In this document: positions 1-9,400 of the stretch, in pieces
How positions within the stretch are numbered: position 1 is the first letter of the stretch
How the letters are laid out: each line of letters starts with the position of its first letter
Source: an uncultured Porphyromonadaceae bacterium
GTDB lineage: Bacteria; Bacteroidota; Bacteroidia; Bacteroidales; Muribaculaceae
Assembly (NCBI GenBank): GCA_937901905.1
Contig: CALDIF010000033.1
Coordinates: 1 to 64,000 of the forward strand
DNA length: 64,000 nt
Direction of reading: 5' to 3'
Notes under the pieces: generated by a model
Told to the model about the DNA's origin: nothing
Seen by the model: the letters and a program-made list of their open reading frames with translations, nothing else
Database searches by the model: none
Made by a program: the position numbers and the translations under genes

Positions 1-1922
1 GATCCGGCATAGGCATAGTCTCGCTCACGAGGCTGATTGGGTGTTTGATTGAGGTATAACACAATGGCTATACCGGTCATGAAGAACAGGAAGAACGTCA
101 CCCAAAATTGTTCGATACCACGCTGACCGCGATAGGCTTGCCACAACAGGCCGACGATACCGAGCAACAACGGCAGCATGTAGAACACGTTATGCCCCTT
201 GTTGCCACGACCGTAGTCATCGGGCAAGAGCGACTGATCGCCCAAGCGCGCGTTGTCAATCAACGGAATTCCCGACACCCAGTTGCCTTGAGTAATCTCA
301 CCCATGCCTTGAATGTCGTTTTGACGACCGGCAAAGTTCCACATGAAATAACGCCAGTACATGTAGTTGACCTGATAACCGAGGAAAAACGCCATGTTCT
401 CACCGAATGTGGGCACAAACAGTTCCTTGGTGTATTCGCGTATGGGTTCACCGTCTTCGTCAATTGCCGTGGGTGCATAGACGGTGCGCCCCTTCATGCC
501 CAACCATTGGCGATAGGCTTCATAATGAGACTCGCTGTGAATGCGAGGGAACAACATGTTTTGCTCGGGCACATAAACATAGTTTTTCTTATAGCCGAGG
601 CTCACATAACGGTCGGGCTCATAGGGCGAGGATTTCACGACTTGAGTGAATTGCTCGGCACCGTCGTTAATCACAGGGTGCATAGCACCGGTGCGGTCAC
701 TTTGATAAAGCACTTCGCTCTTGACGGTGCGCCCATACAACAGCGGTGTTTCGCCATATTGCTCGCGGCTCAAGTACTTTTGCAGCGCAAAAACATTATT
801 GGGCGAGTTCTCGTCAAGCGGCGTTTGCGCCGAACTGCGAATTAAGATAACGCCATAGGACGCGAAACCCAAGAATATCAACAATATGCTCATCGTCACG
901 TTGTACATCAGGCGACGCGGAACGTTGTTCATAAAGCGGAACAAGTAGACACACAGTGCCAGCAACACAACTAACGACACCAAAACGCTGCCGCCTATAA
1001 AGGGCACACCACTCAAGAAAACACCTAAAACGAACGATGTTTTCACAGCAATTTCATTGTCGTTTTCATGCAGAGCATACAAGTTCCACACCAACACGCC
1101 CACCAACAACAACGAGTAAACGACAACACCTGAATTGTAACCCATGCCGAGAGTGTTAACAGCCAACAGTTCAAATTGTTGTGCAACCTTGAGGAAGCCC
1201 GGTTCCAGTCCGTAGAGTATCAGCACGATTATGACGAACGACACCGCCAGTGCCACCAATGAGCCCGCTACGGTGGTGTGTTTCCACTTGCGATAATAGA
1301 AGACGAGTGCAATGGCGGGGATACACAACAAGTTAAGCAGGTGCACACCCAGCGAGACACCGAAGATGTAGGCAATCAACAACAACCACCTGTCGCTCGC
1401 CGGGTCATCGGCTTGATCCTCCCACTTGAGAGCCAACCAAAACACCAATGCGGTACAAAACGAGGAAAAGGCATACACCTCAGCCTCGACAGCACTGAAC
1501 CAAAATGTGTCGCTCCATGTGTAGGCAAGTGCCCCAACGACACCGCTACCCATCACCACGAGGTATTGTCCGAGCGTCATCTCGTCTTCATGACCGTCGG
1601 TGACAGTCAACCGTCGCACAAGATGAGTGATTGTCCAAAACAGCAACAATATTGTTGCCGCGCTCAGCAAGGCACTCATTGCGTTGACACAACGTGCCAC
1701 AAGGGTCACGTCGCCACCGGCAAAACGCGTTGCAAGACTCGCTGTCAAAATAAAAATCGGGTTGCCGGGCGGGTGACCTATCTCACTCTTAAAACCTTGC
1801 GCTACAAACTCGGGACAGTCCCAAAAACTGGCAGTCGGCTCGATTGTCAACAAGTAGGTCACGGCAGCGACCATAAACACAATCCAACCGATAGTGTTGT
1901 CAATCAGACGATATTTCTTCAT
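1..1922 (-). CDS. DUF2723 (GT117-like) polytopic membrane protein, partial
   Basis: The gene starts at ATG 1922 and runs off the left edge; 640 codons are visible. The product is a multi-pass inner-membrane protein. An N-terminal membrane segment is followed by SFWDCPEF (residues 32-39) and GHPPGNP (49-55), and the visible end has LNQTPNQPRERDYAYAG; all three are typical of DUF2723. The family is common in Bacteroidota and classed as GT117, with suggested roles in protein O-glycosylation; that role is family knowledge, not visible here. A long hydrophilic stretch from about residue 310 to 560 should face the periplasm. The repeat protein at 1981-2403 lies 58 bp upstream on the same strand, so the two may be cotranscribed. 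Confidence 0.9.
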   Translation of the reverse strand, partial: MKKYRLIDNTIGWIVFMVAAVTYLLTIEPTASFWDCPEFVAQGFKSEIGHPPGNPIFILTASLATRFAGGDVTLVARCVNAMSALLSAATILLLFWTITHLVRRLTVTDGHEDEMTLGQYLVVMGSGVVGALAYTWSDTFWFSAVEAEVYAFSSFCTALVFWLALKWEDQADDPASDRWLLLIAYIFGVSLGVHLLNLLCIPAIALVFYYRKWKHTTVAGSLVALAVSFVIIVLILYGLEPGFLKVAQQFELLAVNTLGMGYNSGVVVYSLLLVGVLVWNLYALHENDNEIAVKTSFVLGVFLSGVPFIGGSVLVSLVVLLALCVYLFRFMNNVPRRLMYNVTMSILLIFLGFASYGVILIRSSAQTPLDENSPNNVFALQKYLSREQYGETPLLYGRTVKSEVLYQSDRTGAMHPVINDGAEQFTQVVKSSPYEPDRYVSLGYKKNYVYVPEQNMLFPRIHSESHYEAYRQWLGMKGRTVYAPTAIDEDGEPIREYTKELFVPTFGENMAFFLGYQVNYMYWRYFMWNFAGRQNDIQGMGEITQGNWVSGIPLIDNARLGDQSLLPDDYGRGNKGHNVFYMLPLLLGIVGLLWQAYRGQRGIEQFWVTFFLFFMTGIAIVLYLNQTPNQPRERDYAYAG

Positions 1923-1980
1923 ATTAAATCGTTATTGCATGTATTGTTACACCTTGCATTGATGTGCACCGGCAAACGTT

Positions 1981-2403
1981 TCAATCAAACATGTGAAAAA
2001 AGTAATAACAGGCTATCCAGTCCACCCTAATTCCACGGGCGAAACCCAAGGTCGAGCCTTTGGCATCGCTAACCTTGCCGTCGCCGAGGCTCACCGTACC
2101 CAGTTCGTGACTCTCACCGTCATGAACCGTGCCATCGCTGTTGATATAACCGATGCGCGCACCGGCAGTATCGAAAATTTCCAAGCGGGAAATTTTGCCT
2201 TTCACCTCGCCGTTACGACCTATCACCGTTCCGTCGGCACTGAATTCGCCCAATGACTTGCCGGCTTCGTCACGCACCATACCGTTAGTATTAATGCGAC
2301 CTATACTGTTAAAATCGGCGTCACGCAACACTTGAGCAGGGAGCGCCGGCCATGCCGTTGCAAGCAACACGGTCACGAGCAGATATTTAAAGTAAGTCTT
2401 CAT
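1981..2403 (-). CDS. Exported five-repeat (beta-flower-like) protein
   Basis: A 140-residue exported protein. The N-terminus is a signal peptide ending near LPAQ. The mature part consists of about five imperfect 20-25 residue repeats with the pattern G-x-I-x-x-D-G-x-V-x-D, for example IGYINSDGTVHD, and ends with an aromatic tail (WIACYYFFHMFD). This matches small Bacteroidota proteins with a five-fold propeller-like fold, sometimes named 5-fold beta-flower proteins; the name is from memory and the function is unknown. A TAACTTTG element on the minus strand at 2558-2565 could be its promoter, which would leave a leader of about 150 nt. The DUF2723 gene follows on the same strand. Confidence 0.8.
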   Translation of the reverse strand: MKTYFKYLLVTVLLATAWPALPAQVLRDADFNSIGRINTNGMVRDEAGKSLGEFSADGTVIGRNGEVKGKISRLEIFDTAGARIGYINSDGTVHDGESHELGTVSLGDGKVSDAKGSTLGFARGIRVDWIACYYFFHMFD

Positions 2404-2753
2404 AACAGTCTTATTTAAGTGTTCAACAGTCTTTTCTCGTTAGACACGTCAAATGCCTTATACGTTTAAAGTGACACACGCTTTTCGAGAAATGTCGCGT
2501 TAACCGACAACACACTAAGCGCCCCACCTGAGATGTGCGCAGGCTCGTTTCAAACTGCAAAGTTACAATTATTTTTTAAGGTGACTCTATAAATTCTATA
2601 AATTAAATTTTTTTCCACAAGGGATAGTCTTCTTCGCCAAAACAGATATAATGCCGTGAGGAAAAATCAATTCAAGAAAGAATTTTGCCTAATAATGTTT
2701 GCTATATAAAACATTATTGCTACCTTTGCACCATAATTTAAAGTTTATAAATT
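2404..2753. other. Intergenic region with divergent promoters
   Basis: This 350-bp stretch separates the minus-strand repeat protein from the plus-strand HTH gene. It holds a minus-strand TAACTTTG (2565-2558) and a complete plus-strand promoter (2698-2728). The core is strongly AT-rich (about 2560-2710). No open reading frame or RNA gene is evident. Confidence 0.6.
2698..2728 (+). promoter_or_regulatory. Bacteroidota promoter of the HipB-like gene
   Basis: TTTG at 2698-2701, a 19-bp spacer, then TACCTTTG at 2721-2728. This matches the TTTG / TAnnTTTG form of the primary sigma factor of Bacteroidota. The ATG at 2754 lies 25 bp downstream. Confidence 0.75.
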
Positions 2754-3056
2754 ATGAAACCTCAGTTATTGCCTCGCCAAACCCGTATGCTGGCCGAGGT
2801 CGGAAATCAGATTAAGCTTGCCCGTCTGCGCCGCAATATTACGTCGGTGGAGATGGCTCAACGTACCTCATTGGGACGCAACACCATCGTGCGCATCGAG
2901 GCCGGCGATGAGCGCGTGGCAATGGGTAGTTATTTCCGCGTCCTCATTGCTTTGGGTCTTGACCGTGATATTCTCTTGCTGGCAAAGGACGATGAACTGG
3001 GTCGTCAGCTTCAAGACGCCAATCTGCTCACCCGACGTCGCGCATCCTCAAAATAA
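2754..3056 (+). CDS. HipB-like XRE-family transcriptional regulator (orphan)
   Basis: A 100-residue protein with one helix-turn-helix of the Cro/C1 type (about residues 17-70: RLRRNITSVEMAQRTSLGRN for the first helices, then TIVRIEAGD). The charged C-terminal tail resembles HipB antitoxins that are normally followed by a hipA kinase toxin. HipB binds DNA as a dimer and represses the hipBA operon. Here no hipA follows: only about 300 bp remain before tRNA-Ser, including a short frame that resembles a hipA start. It may be a solitary antitoxin left after loss of the toxin, or a regulator with other targets. It has its own well-formed promoter. Confidence 0.8.
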   Translation: MKPQLLPRQTRMLAEVGNQIKLARLRRNITSVEMAQRTSLGRNTIVRIEAGDERVAMGSYFRVLIALGLDRDILLLAKDDELGRQLQDANLLTRRRASSK

Positions 3057-3075
3057 TCGATAACAGCAACTTTTT

Positions 3076-3117
3076 ATGAAGATTTATGCGTCGGGAGTGC
3101 TTCTCGGCAGCACTTGA
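3076..3117 (+). pseudogene. Possible hipA N-terminal remnant
   Basis: Nineteen bases after the HipB-like stop an ATG opens a 13-codon frame, MKIYASGVLLGST, ended by TGA. The pattern resembles the first strand and turn of HipA N-terminal domains (hydrophobic strand, then G-x-L-x-G-T). Nothing HipA-like can be read after the stop in any frame. The resemblance is short and may be chance. Confidence 0.3.
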
Positions 3118-3268
3118 CACGCTAAAACCTTGCCACATCGCTCACTATACCGCAGGACTTTAGCCAAGCAGCCACCCGACAACAAGCCACAAGACTACTC
3201 AAGGCAATTTATAGCGACCACCCGACAGTTATAGGCAAGCGTTACACATGATTTGCAGAGGGGGACTT

Positions 3269-3324
3269 GAAAGGGTCGGGAAGCACGCAGATGACTCTTC
3301 ATGAAAGGATCGGGAAGCACGCAG
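3269..3324. repeat. Pair of 22-bp direct repeats, 34-bp period
   Basis: Two copies at 3269-3290 and 3303-3324 differ at one base (core TCGGGAAGCACGCAG). They lie just upstream of the tRNA-Ser promoter. They could be the scar of a lost element or an operator pair. Confidence 0.7.
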
Positions 3325-3348
3325 TTTTGGTAAGTTGATTTTTTTTTG

Positions 3349-3356
3349 TAATTTTG
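3349..3356 (+). promoter_or_regulatory. -7 element of the tRNA-Ser promoter
   Basis: TAATTTTG, 16 bp before the 5' end of tRNA-Ser, preceded by a T-run. It fits the TAnnTTTG consensus. No separate promoter is visible between the tRNA and the CDF gene, so it may also serve that gene. Confidence 0.6.
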
Positions 3357-3372
3357 CGGTCACGTTTCAATA

Positions 3373-3460
3373 GGAGTGATGCTCGAGTGGTTGAAGAGGC
3401 ACGCCTGGAAAGCGTGTAATCGTCAAAAGCGATTCGGGGGTTCGAATCCCCCTCACTCCG
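3373..3460 (+). tRNA. tRNA-Ser(GGA)
   Basis: An 88-nt cloverleaf with acceptor GGAGTGA pairing with TCACTCC and discriminator G at 3460. The anticodon stem is CACGC/GCGTG (from 3400) with loop CTGGAAA, so the anticodon is GGA (3407-3409). A long variable arm and the T-loop GTTCGAATC are present, as expected for serine. CCA is not encoded. Confidence 0.95.
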
Positions 3461-3469
3461 CCCGATACA

Positions 3470-3512
3470 TTACCCCACATGATTGCCGGCACACGCCTGT
3501 CATGTGGGGTAA
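3470..3512. repeat. Perfect 13-bp inverted repeat after tRNA-Ser
   Basis: TTACCCCACATGA at 3470-3482 pairs perfectly with 3500-3512 around a 17-nt GC-rich loop. No T-run follows on either strand, so it is not a textbook intrinsic terminator. It sits between the tRNA and the CDF start at 3534 and could act in 3' processing, termination or attenuation. Confidence 0.8.
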
Positions 3513-3533
3513 GCATTATCACACTTACCTCCG

Positions 3534-4490
3534 ATGAACTCGACAACAAACAACATAACACCCGAGAGTCGCTGCACACGCGTCGGACTGATAACCGATG
3601 CCGCCCTTGCTGTCGCCAAAATTGCTGCCGGCATTGCCGGGCGTTCGAGCGCGATGATAGCCGATGGTGTGCACAGCATAGGCGACTGCGCCACCGACTC
3701 GGTCGTGCTTGCCATGGTGACAATGGGCGCACGTGGCGAGAACGACAAGTATCGCTACGGTCACGGCAAGTTCGAGACATTGGCGGCGATGCTTATCGGC
3801 ATCATCATGACGGTGATAGGTGTGCAGTTATTCACAGGCAGTGCCACCGACGTGTGGCAAGCGGCGGTCCATGGAGTTCAACCGTCTCGTCCCGAGCCCG
3901 TTGCCCTTGTCATGGCTATTGTCGCCATCGCGAGCAAGGAAGCGTTGTATCGCTACACGTCGAGCATCGGCAAACGAATGGAGAGCAAGGCGTTAGGCGC
4001 ATACGCTTGGCATCATCGCACCGACGCACTCAGCACACTCGCCACGTTGCTCGGCATAGCGGGCGCGATGTTCCTGGGAGAACACTGGCGAGTGCTTGAC
4101 CCCATTGCAGCGATGGTTGTGAGCGTCTTGATTGTCGCGATGGCTATACGCATCGCGTTACCCGCCGTGGAGGAATTGCTCGAGAAAGCGTTACCCGACG
4201 ACGAGGTGGCTCACATCGCGACAATCATCGACTCCACTCCCGGGGTGCGCTCTCACCACAACTTGCGCACACGGCGCAACGGTCACGTGCGAGTGGTTGA
4301 CGTGCACGTCAAGGTTGACGGGGACATCACTGTCGCCGTTGCCCATGAGATTACAACGTGCATCGAGCGTCGTTTGACAGCCGATTATTCGCGCGTGATT
4401 ACCTACATTCATGTTGAACCCTATCAAGGTCAATCGTGCTGTGAGAAGCACGATTTGTCGTGTGGCAGTGATGGAAAAGATCATTCTTGA
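3534..4490 (+). CDS. Cation diffusion facilitator (CDF) family transporter
   Basis: A 318-residue inner-membrane proton/divalent-metal antiporter, probably exporting Zn, Fe or Mn. The transport-site residues are visible: D44, H47 and D51 in IADGVHSIGD and H160/D164 in HHRTD, matching the paired metal-binding helices of the family. Several hydrophobic segments span residues 15-215. A C-terminal cytoplasmic metal-binding domain follows (about 220-300). Length is normal for the family. The ABC ATPase gene begins inside its 3' end (ATG 4471). No own promoter was found in the 73 bp after tRNA-Ser. Metal specificity cannot be set from sequence. Confidence 0.92.
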   Translation: MNSTTNNITPESRCTRVGLITDAALAVAKIAAGIAGRSSAMIADGVHSIGDCATDSVVLAMVTMGARGENDKYRYGHGKFETLAAMLIGIIMTVIGVQLFTGSATDVWQAAVHGVQPSRPEPVALVMAIVAIASKEALYRYTSSIGKRMESKALGAYAWHHRTDALSTLATLLGIAGAMFLGEHWRVLDPIAAMVVSVLIVAMAIRIALPAVEELLEKALPDDEVAHIATIIDSTPGVRSHHNLRTRRNGHVRVVDVHVKVDGDITVAVAHEITTCIERRLTADYSRVITYIHVEPYQGQSCCEKHDLSCGSDGKDHS

Positions 4491-5112
4491 CAACGTGTTG
4501 CCGGCAGTGTTTGCCGGCACGACACCCGGTGGCGAGGTGTGGCAACACACGGTAACCTTCGAGCACGGCACTCGCTATCAAGTGATTGCCGCCAGTGGCA
4601 CAGGCAAATCCACCTTGTGCGCTTACCTGTACGGCTACCGCAACGATTACACGGGCAAGGTGTATATTGACAATGCTGACGCGCGCACACTGGACATAGA
4701 CCGGTGGTGCGACTTGCGCACTCATTGCATCGCTTATGTACCCCAAGACTTGCGACTGTTCGGGACACTGACCGCGATTGAAAATTGTGAGATCAAAAGT
4801 CGCTTGACCGGTTATCGCAGCGTGAACGAAATCAAGCACATGTTGGCGAGCGTCGGGTTGGGCGAACGCATGAGCAGTCGCGTTGACCACTTGTCGATAG
4901 GACAACAGCAACGCGTTGCCATAGTGCGTGCGTTGTGTCAACCGTTCGATTTTCTCATCATGGACGAGCCGGTGAGTCATCTTGACGAGGAAACCAATGC
5001 TGCCGTTGCCACGCTGATAGAGCAAGAGTTGTCCCACACCGGTGCAGGTGTGGTATGTACCAGCGTGGGCAATAGGCTCCTCATGCACTTTGATAAATCA
5101 TTAAACCTGTGA
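4471..5112 (+). CDS. ABC transporter ATP-binding protein
   Basis: A 213-residue ABC ATPase. The Walker A is AASGTGKST (about 40-48), where the usual first glycine is alanine. The signature is LSIGQQQR, the Walker B LIMDEP, and SHLDEE gives the D-loop. The start chosen is ATG 4471, overlapping the CDF gene by 20 bp; the frame is open further upstream to 4411, but that would add residues unlike the family. The FtsX-like permease follows after 3 bp, so the two should form one exporter of the LolCD/FtsEX/MacB kind, which act on envelope substrates rather than by classical transport. The substrate is unknown. Confidence 0.88.
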   Translation: MEKIILDNVLPAVFAGTTPGGEVWQHTVTFEHGTRYQVIAASGTGKSTLCAYLYGYRNDYTGKVYIDNADARTLDIDRWCDLRTHCIAYVPQDLRLFGTLTAIENCEIKSRLTGYRSVNEIKHMLASVGLGERMSSRVDHLSIGQQQRVAIVRALCQPFDFLIMDEPVSHLDEETNAAVATLIEQELSHTGAGVVCTSVGNRLLMHFDKSLNL

Positions 5113-5115
5113 GCA

Positions 5116-6321
5116 ATGGCAAGACAGCAAGTTGACCTCGTGTGGAAATTGTTGCGTGCCGGCATCAGCGTGCCGCAGATAACGGGTTACGCGTTAGCGG
5201 GCTTACTGGGATTGACCATAGTGATGGTCGCCGTACAGTTCTACACCGACATGCGCGACGTGTTGAGCGGTGATGATGACGGTCTTGGTCACGACTACCT
5301 CGTCGTCACCAAGACTGTGACCACAGCGGGTGCCCTATTGGGGGCTGACGGAAGGTTCAGCGATAATGAGTTGGCTGACTTGCGTTCGCAGCCGTGGTGT
5401 CGCGATGTGGGCACTTTTCGTGCAAGCGACTTCAGCATCAGCGCACGCATTGCCTTGGGAAACACCGGTCACGGCTTGCGCACCGGATTTTTCTTCGAGT
5501 CGGTCAACGAGCGCTATCTTGACGTAGACCCGGCGGTGTGGTCGTTCGACTCGGTGACACGTGTTGTGCCGGTGATTATTCCTCGCGATTACCTGTCACT
5601 CTACAACTTCGGCTTCGCTGCCGCCCACGGATTGCCACGCATCAGTTACGGACAGGTTTCAATGGTGCCGCTACAATTCACCATTGCCGGTCACGGCGAA
5701 GAGACCGAGATGGAAGGACGCATCGTGGGTTTTTCAGGACGGCTGAACACTATTGTCGTTCCCGAGTCTTTCATGGACTGGGCAAGTCGCCGATACGGAG
5801 ACGGTAGGTCGACAGGGCCATCGCGCCTGATACTTGAGGTCACCTCGCCGGGTGATCTCGCGTTGGGCGAATATGTGAAGACCCACCACCTCGAAGTGGC
5901 AGGCGACAAGATGAACGGCAATCGAGCCTCACAGTTGTTGCTCGTGGTATCATCGGTCGTGGTCGCCGTCGGCACTGTCATTTGTGTACTTGCGTTCGCA
6001 TTGCTCGTGCTGAGCATCTTCCTGCTTGTCGCACGCAATGCCACCCAAGTGAGACATTTAATTCAATTGGGTTACACACCGTCGATGGTGGCGCGTCCCT
6101 ATCGTCGTCTCATCGTGTGGTTGTCCGTAACCGAATTGGCAGTGGCAACAGCCTTGACACTTGCTGTACGAGCCGGCTATGCGTCGGTAATCTCATCGGC
6201 AATGGGAACGGGCACGACCGCGATACCGTGGGTGGGAGTCACTGCCGGAGTGGCGGTTGCAACGTTACTCACAGTCGTCAACCTGCGAGCCGTAGGGCAT
6301 CGCATCAACTCGTTAACTTGA
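5116..6321 (+). CDS. FtsX-like ABC transporter permease
   Basis: A 401-residue membrane protein with one N-terminal membrane segment (about 22-42), a large extracytoplasmic domain (about 45-270), and three C-terminal segments (about 275-305, 325-350 and 365-390). This is the FtsX/MacB-type layout. It is 3 bp downstream of the ATPase gene and presumably its partner. The CDF gene upstream overlaps the ATPase gene, so all three are probably cotranscribed, although no shared function is evident. The substrate is not recognisable. Confidence 0.85.
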   Translation: MARQQVDLVWKLLRAGISVPQITGYALAGLLGLTIVMVAVQFYTDMRDVLSGDDDGLGHDYLVVTKTVTTAGALLGADGRFSDNELADLRSQPWCRDVGTFRASDFSISARIALGNTGHGLRTGFFFESVNERYLDVDPAVWSFDSVTRVVPVIIPRDYLSLYNFGFAAAHGLPRISYGQVSMVPLQFTIAGHGEETEMEGRIVGFSGRLNTIVVPESFMDWASRRYGDGRSTGPSRLILEVTSPGDLALGEYVKTHHLEVAGDKMNGNRASQLLLVVSSVVVAVGTVICVLAFALLVLSIFLLVARNATQVRHLIQLGYTPSMVARPYRRLIVWLSVTELAVATALTLAVRAGYASVISSAMGTGTTAIPWVGVTAGVAVATLLTVVNLRAVGHRINSLT

Positions 6322-6347
6322 CCGTCTCAAGCCAATTTATAGAACAA

Positions 6348-6379
6348 TTTGCACAACAAGTCGCGTTTTAGTAACTTTG
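6348..6379 (+). promoter_or_regulatory. Promoter of the tricorn-like protease gene
   Basis: TTTG at 6348-6351, a 20-bp spacer, then TAACTTTG at 6372-6379. The ATG at 6422 is 43 bp downstream. Confidence 0.75.
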
Positions 6380-6421
6380 CAAATCATTCACTGTTTAGAT
6401 AACTTTAACAAATCAAAGATA

Positions 6422-9400
6422 ATGAAACGACTGACAACTATTGCAGCAGCCGTGCTTGTAACATTTGTTGCAATGGCACAATCCGACGGATTATGGTTGC
6501 GATACGCACGCATCTCACCTGATGGTTCGCGCATCGCCTTCACCTACAAGGGAGACATTTACATCGTGAATGCATCGGGAGGTGCCGCCACTCAACTGAC
6601 TACCCAAGCAGCCCATGACACACGCCCCGTGTGGAGCCCCGATGGCACAAAAATCGCCTTTGCCAGCGACCGCAAGGGAGGCATGGACATCTACGTCATG
6701 CCTGCAACAGGCGGAATGCCACAGCAACTCACCTTCAACAGTGCCGCCGAGACTCCGTGGAGTTTCAGTCCCGACGGGCAGTACATATACTTCTCAGCAG
6801 CCATTCAGGATCCGGCATCAAGCATGTTGTTCCCGAGTGCGCGTCTCACCGAGTTATATAAAGTTCCTGTCGCCGGCGGCAAGACAACTCGCGTGCTTGC
6901 CTCGCCAGCCGAATGGGTGCAGTGGAGTGCCGACGGCAAGTCGATGCTCTATCAAGACCGCTACGGCATCGAGGACGAGTGGCGCAAGCATCACGTCAGC
7001 AGCACCACGCGCGACCTGTGGCGCTATGACACGGCAACGGGGAGGCACACCAACCTCACCGCTCGTGCCGGCGAGGATCGCAACCCCGTGTGGAGCCCCG
7101 ACGGAAAGTCAATGTTATTCTTGAGCGAGCGGGACGGCGGCACAATGAACGTGTACACAATGCCTGTCGATGGCGGGAAGGCTACTGCCTTGACCTCATT
7201 CAAGAAGCACCCCGTGCGTTTTCTCAGTGTCGCATCAACCGGCACGATGTGTTACACGTGGGACGGAGCAATCTACACCCAAGCCCCTAACGGACAACCT
7301 CATCGTATAGCGGTGACGCTCACTCACGACGACAGCGATCAAGTCACCCGATTATCGTTCAGCAAAGGTGCCGGCGATGCCACCGTGTCGCCCGACGGCA
7401 AGATGGTGGCGTTTGTGGTTCGTGGTGACGTGTTCGTCACCAGCGTTGAGTACGGTACCACCAAGCAGGTGAGCAACACTCCCGAGGCCGAAGCGGATCC
7501 CACGTGGGGAGCCGATAGTCGCAGTCTCGTCTATGCCAGCGAGCGCGGTGGCAATTGGCAATTAGTGCGTGCCACAATTTCGCGCGACGGAGATCCCAAC
7601 TTTGCCAACGCCACTGTTATCAACGAGGAAATCCTCGCCCCCAACAATCGCGTTGAGCGCATGATGCCACGCTTCAATGCCGCCGGCACCGAGTTGGCAT
7701 TCATTCAAGATCGCAACAAACTCATGGTAATGGACATGAAGAGTAAGAAGGTGCGCGAGGTGACCGACGGCAGCACGTGGTACGAGACCAACGGCGGTTT
7801 CAATTACGCGTGGAGCCCCGACGGCGAGTGGTTTGCTCTCGAATACATTGCCAACGGTCGCGACCCGTACACCGACATCGGCATCGTGCGAGCCTCGGGT
7901 GGAGAGATAACCAATATCACCGGCAGCGGTTATTTTAGCGAGAACCCGCAATGGGTAATGGGGGGCAAGGGCATCTTGTTCACCAGCAACCGTTACGGCA
8001 TGCGTGCCCACGGCTCGTGGGGCTCGCAAGACGATGTGCTGCTGTGCTTTATCAATCGTGACGCTTACGACCGTTACCGCTTGAACAAGGAGGACTACGA
8101 GTTGCTCAAGGAGTTGGAAAAGGAGCAAAAAAAGAATGCCGACAAGAAGAAAGACGGTGACAAGAAGGATAAGAAGGACGAGAAGACCGATGCCGACGAT
8201 GACCCACTGCTCAAGGTTGAACTTGACGGAATCGACGAGCGCGTGGTGCGCCTGACACCCAACTCGAGCGACATCGCCGGGGCTATGATCACGACAGACG
8301 GTGAAACACTCTACTACTTGTCGCACATCGAAAAAGGTTATGACTTGTGGAAATTGGACTTGCGCAAGCATGAGACCAAACTCGCCGGCAAGATGGGAGC
8401 CGGACGAGCCAAAATTGTCAGCGCGGTCAAGGACGATAAGAACTTGTTTATCCTCGGGAGCAACACGATGCAAAAACTCACGATTAGTGGCGACAAGTTG
8501 ACGGGCATCTCGTTCACGGCACGCATGAAGATGGACCTTGCTGCCGAGCGCGAGGCTATGTTCAACCACGTGGCACGACAAATCGACAAGCGTTTTTACA
8601 ATCTCAACTACCACGGCATCAATTGGCAAGACATGGTGGAGGATTATCGCAAGTTCTTGCCACACATCAACAATAACTACGACTTCACCGAGATGCTCAG
8701 CGAGTTATTGGGCGAACTCAACGCTTCACACACCGGCAGTCGCTATTATCCCTCGGGTGGCGAGGCAACGGCTGATCTTGGCGTGATTTTCGACTGGAAC
8801 TACACGGGCAACGGCCTGCGTGTTGAGGAGGTGTTGGAACGCGGTCCGTTAGGATACGCGGGCAGTGAGGTAAAGCGTGGCACGATTATCGAGCGCATCA
8901 ATGGCGAGACCATCACTCCCGAGAACGACTATAGCCTGTTACTCAACGGTCAAGCCGGACGCAAGGTCTTGCTTGACTTGCGTGACCCGGCAACCGGCAA
9001 ACAGTGGCAAGAGGTTGTTAAACCTATAACCAAGAGTGCCCTCAACGACCTGTTATACCGTCGTTGGGTTGACCGCAATGCCCATATTGTCGACAGCCTG
9101 TCGGGCGGTCGCCTGGGCTACGTCCACTTGCGCTCAATGGCCGATGCCAGTTATCGCGAGGTGTACAGCCAAATCATGGGCAAGTATTACAAGCGTGACG
9201 GCATCGTCATTGACACCCGGTGGAACGGTGGAGGACGCCTGCACGAAGACATTGAGGTGTTATTCTCGGGCGAAAAATATTTCACCCAAGTGATACGCGG
9301 TCGCGAGGCATGCGACATGCCCAGTCGACGTTGGAACAAGCCGAGCATTATGCTTCAATGCGAGGCTAATTACAGCAATGCTCACGGTACGCCGTGGGTG

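Larger units (their letters stand above)
3057..3372. other. Non-coding stretch between hipB-like gene and tRNA-Ser
   Basis: About 315 bp without an intact gene. It contains a possible hipA start remnant (3076-3117), a pair of 22-bp direct repeats (3269-3324) and the tRNA promoter. The rest is featureless to me. A full hipA would need about 1.3 kb. Confidence 0.6.

Noticed and set aside
108..845. A 245-codon plus-strand open frame at the left edge
   Set aside because: It lies wholly within the minus-strand DUF2723 gene, whose motifs are unambiguous.
3269..3324. Direct repeats near tRNA-Ser as attachment sites of an integrated element
   Set aside because: They are only 34 bp apart with no integrase, and neither copy matches the tRNA 3' end.
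7562..8665. A 367-codon open frame antisense to the tricorn-like protease gene
   Set aside because: The plus strand encodes clear protease motifs; the antisense product is low-complexity and lacks a promoter.
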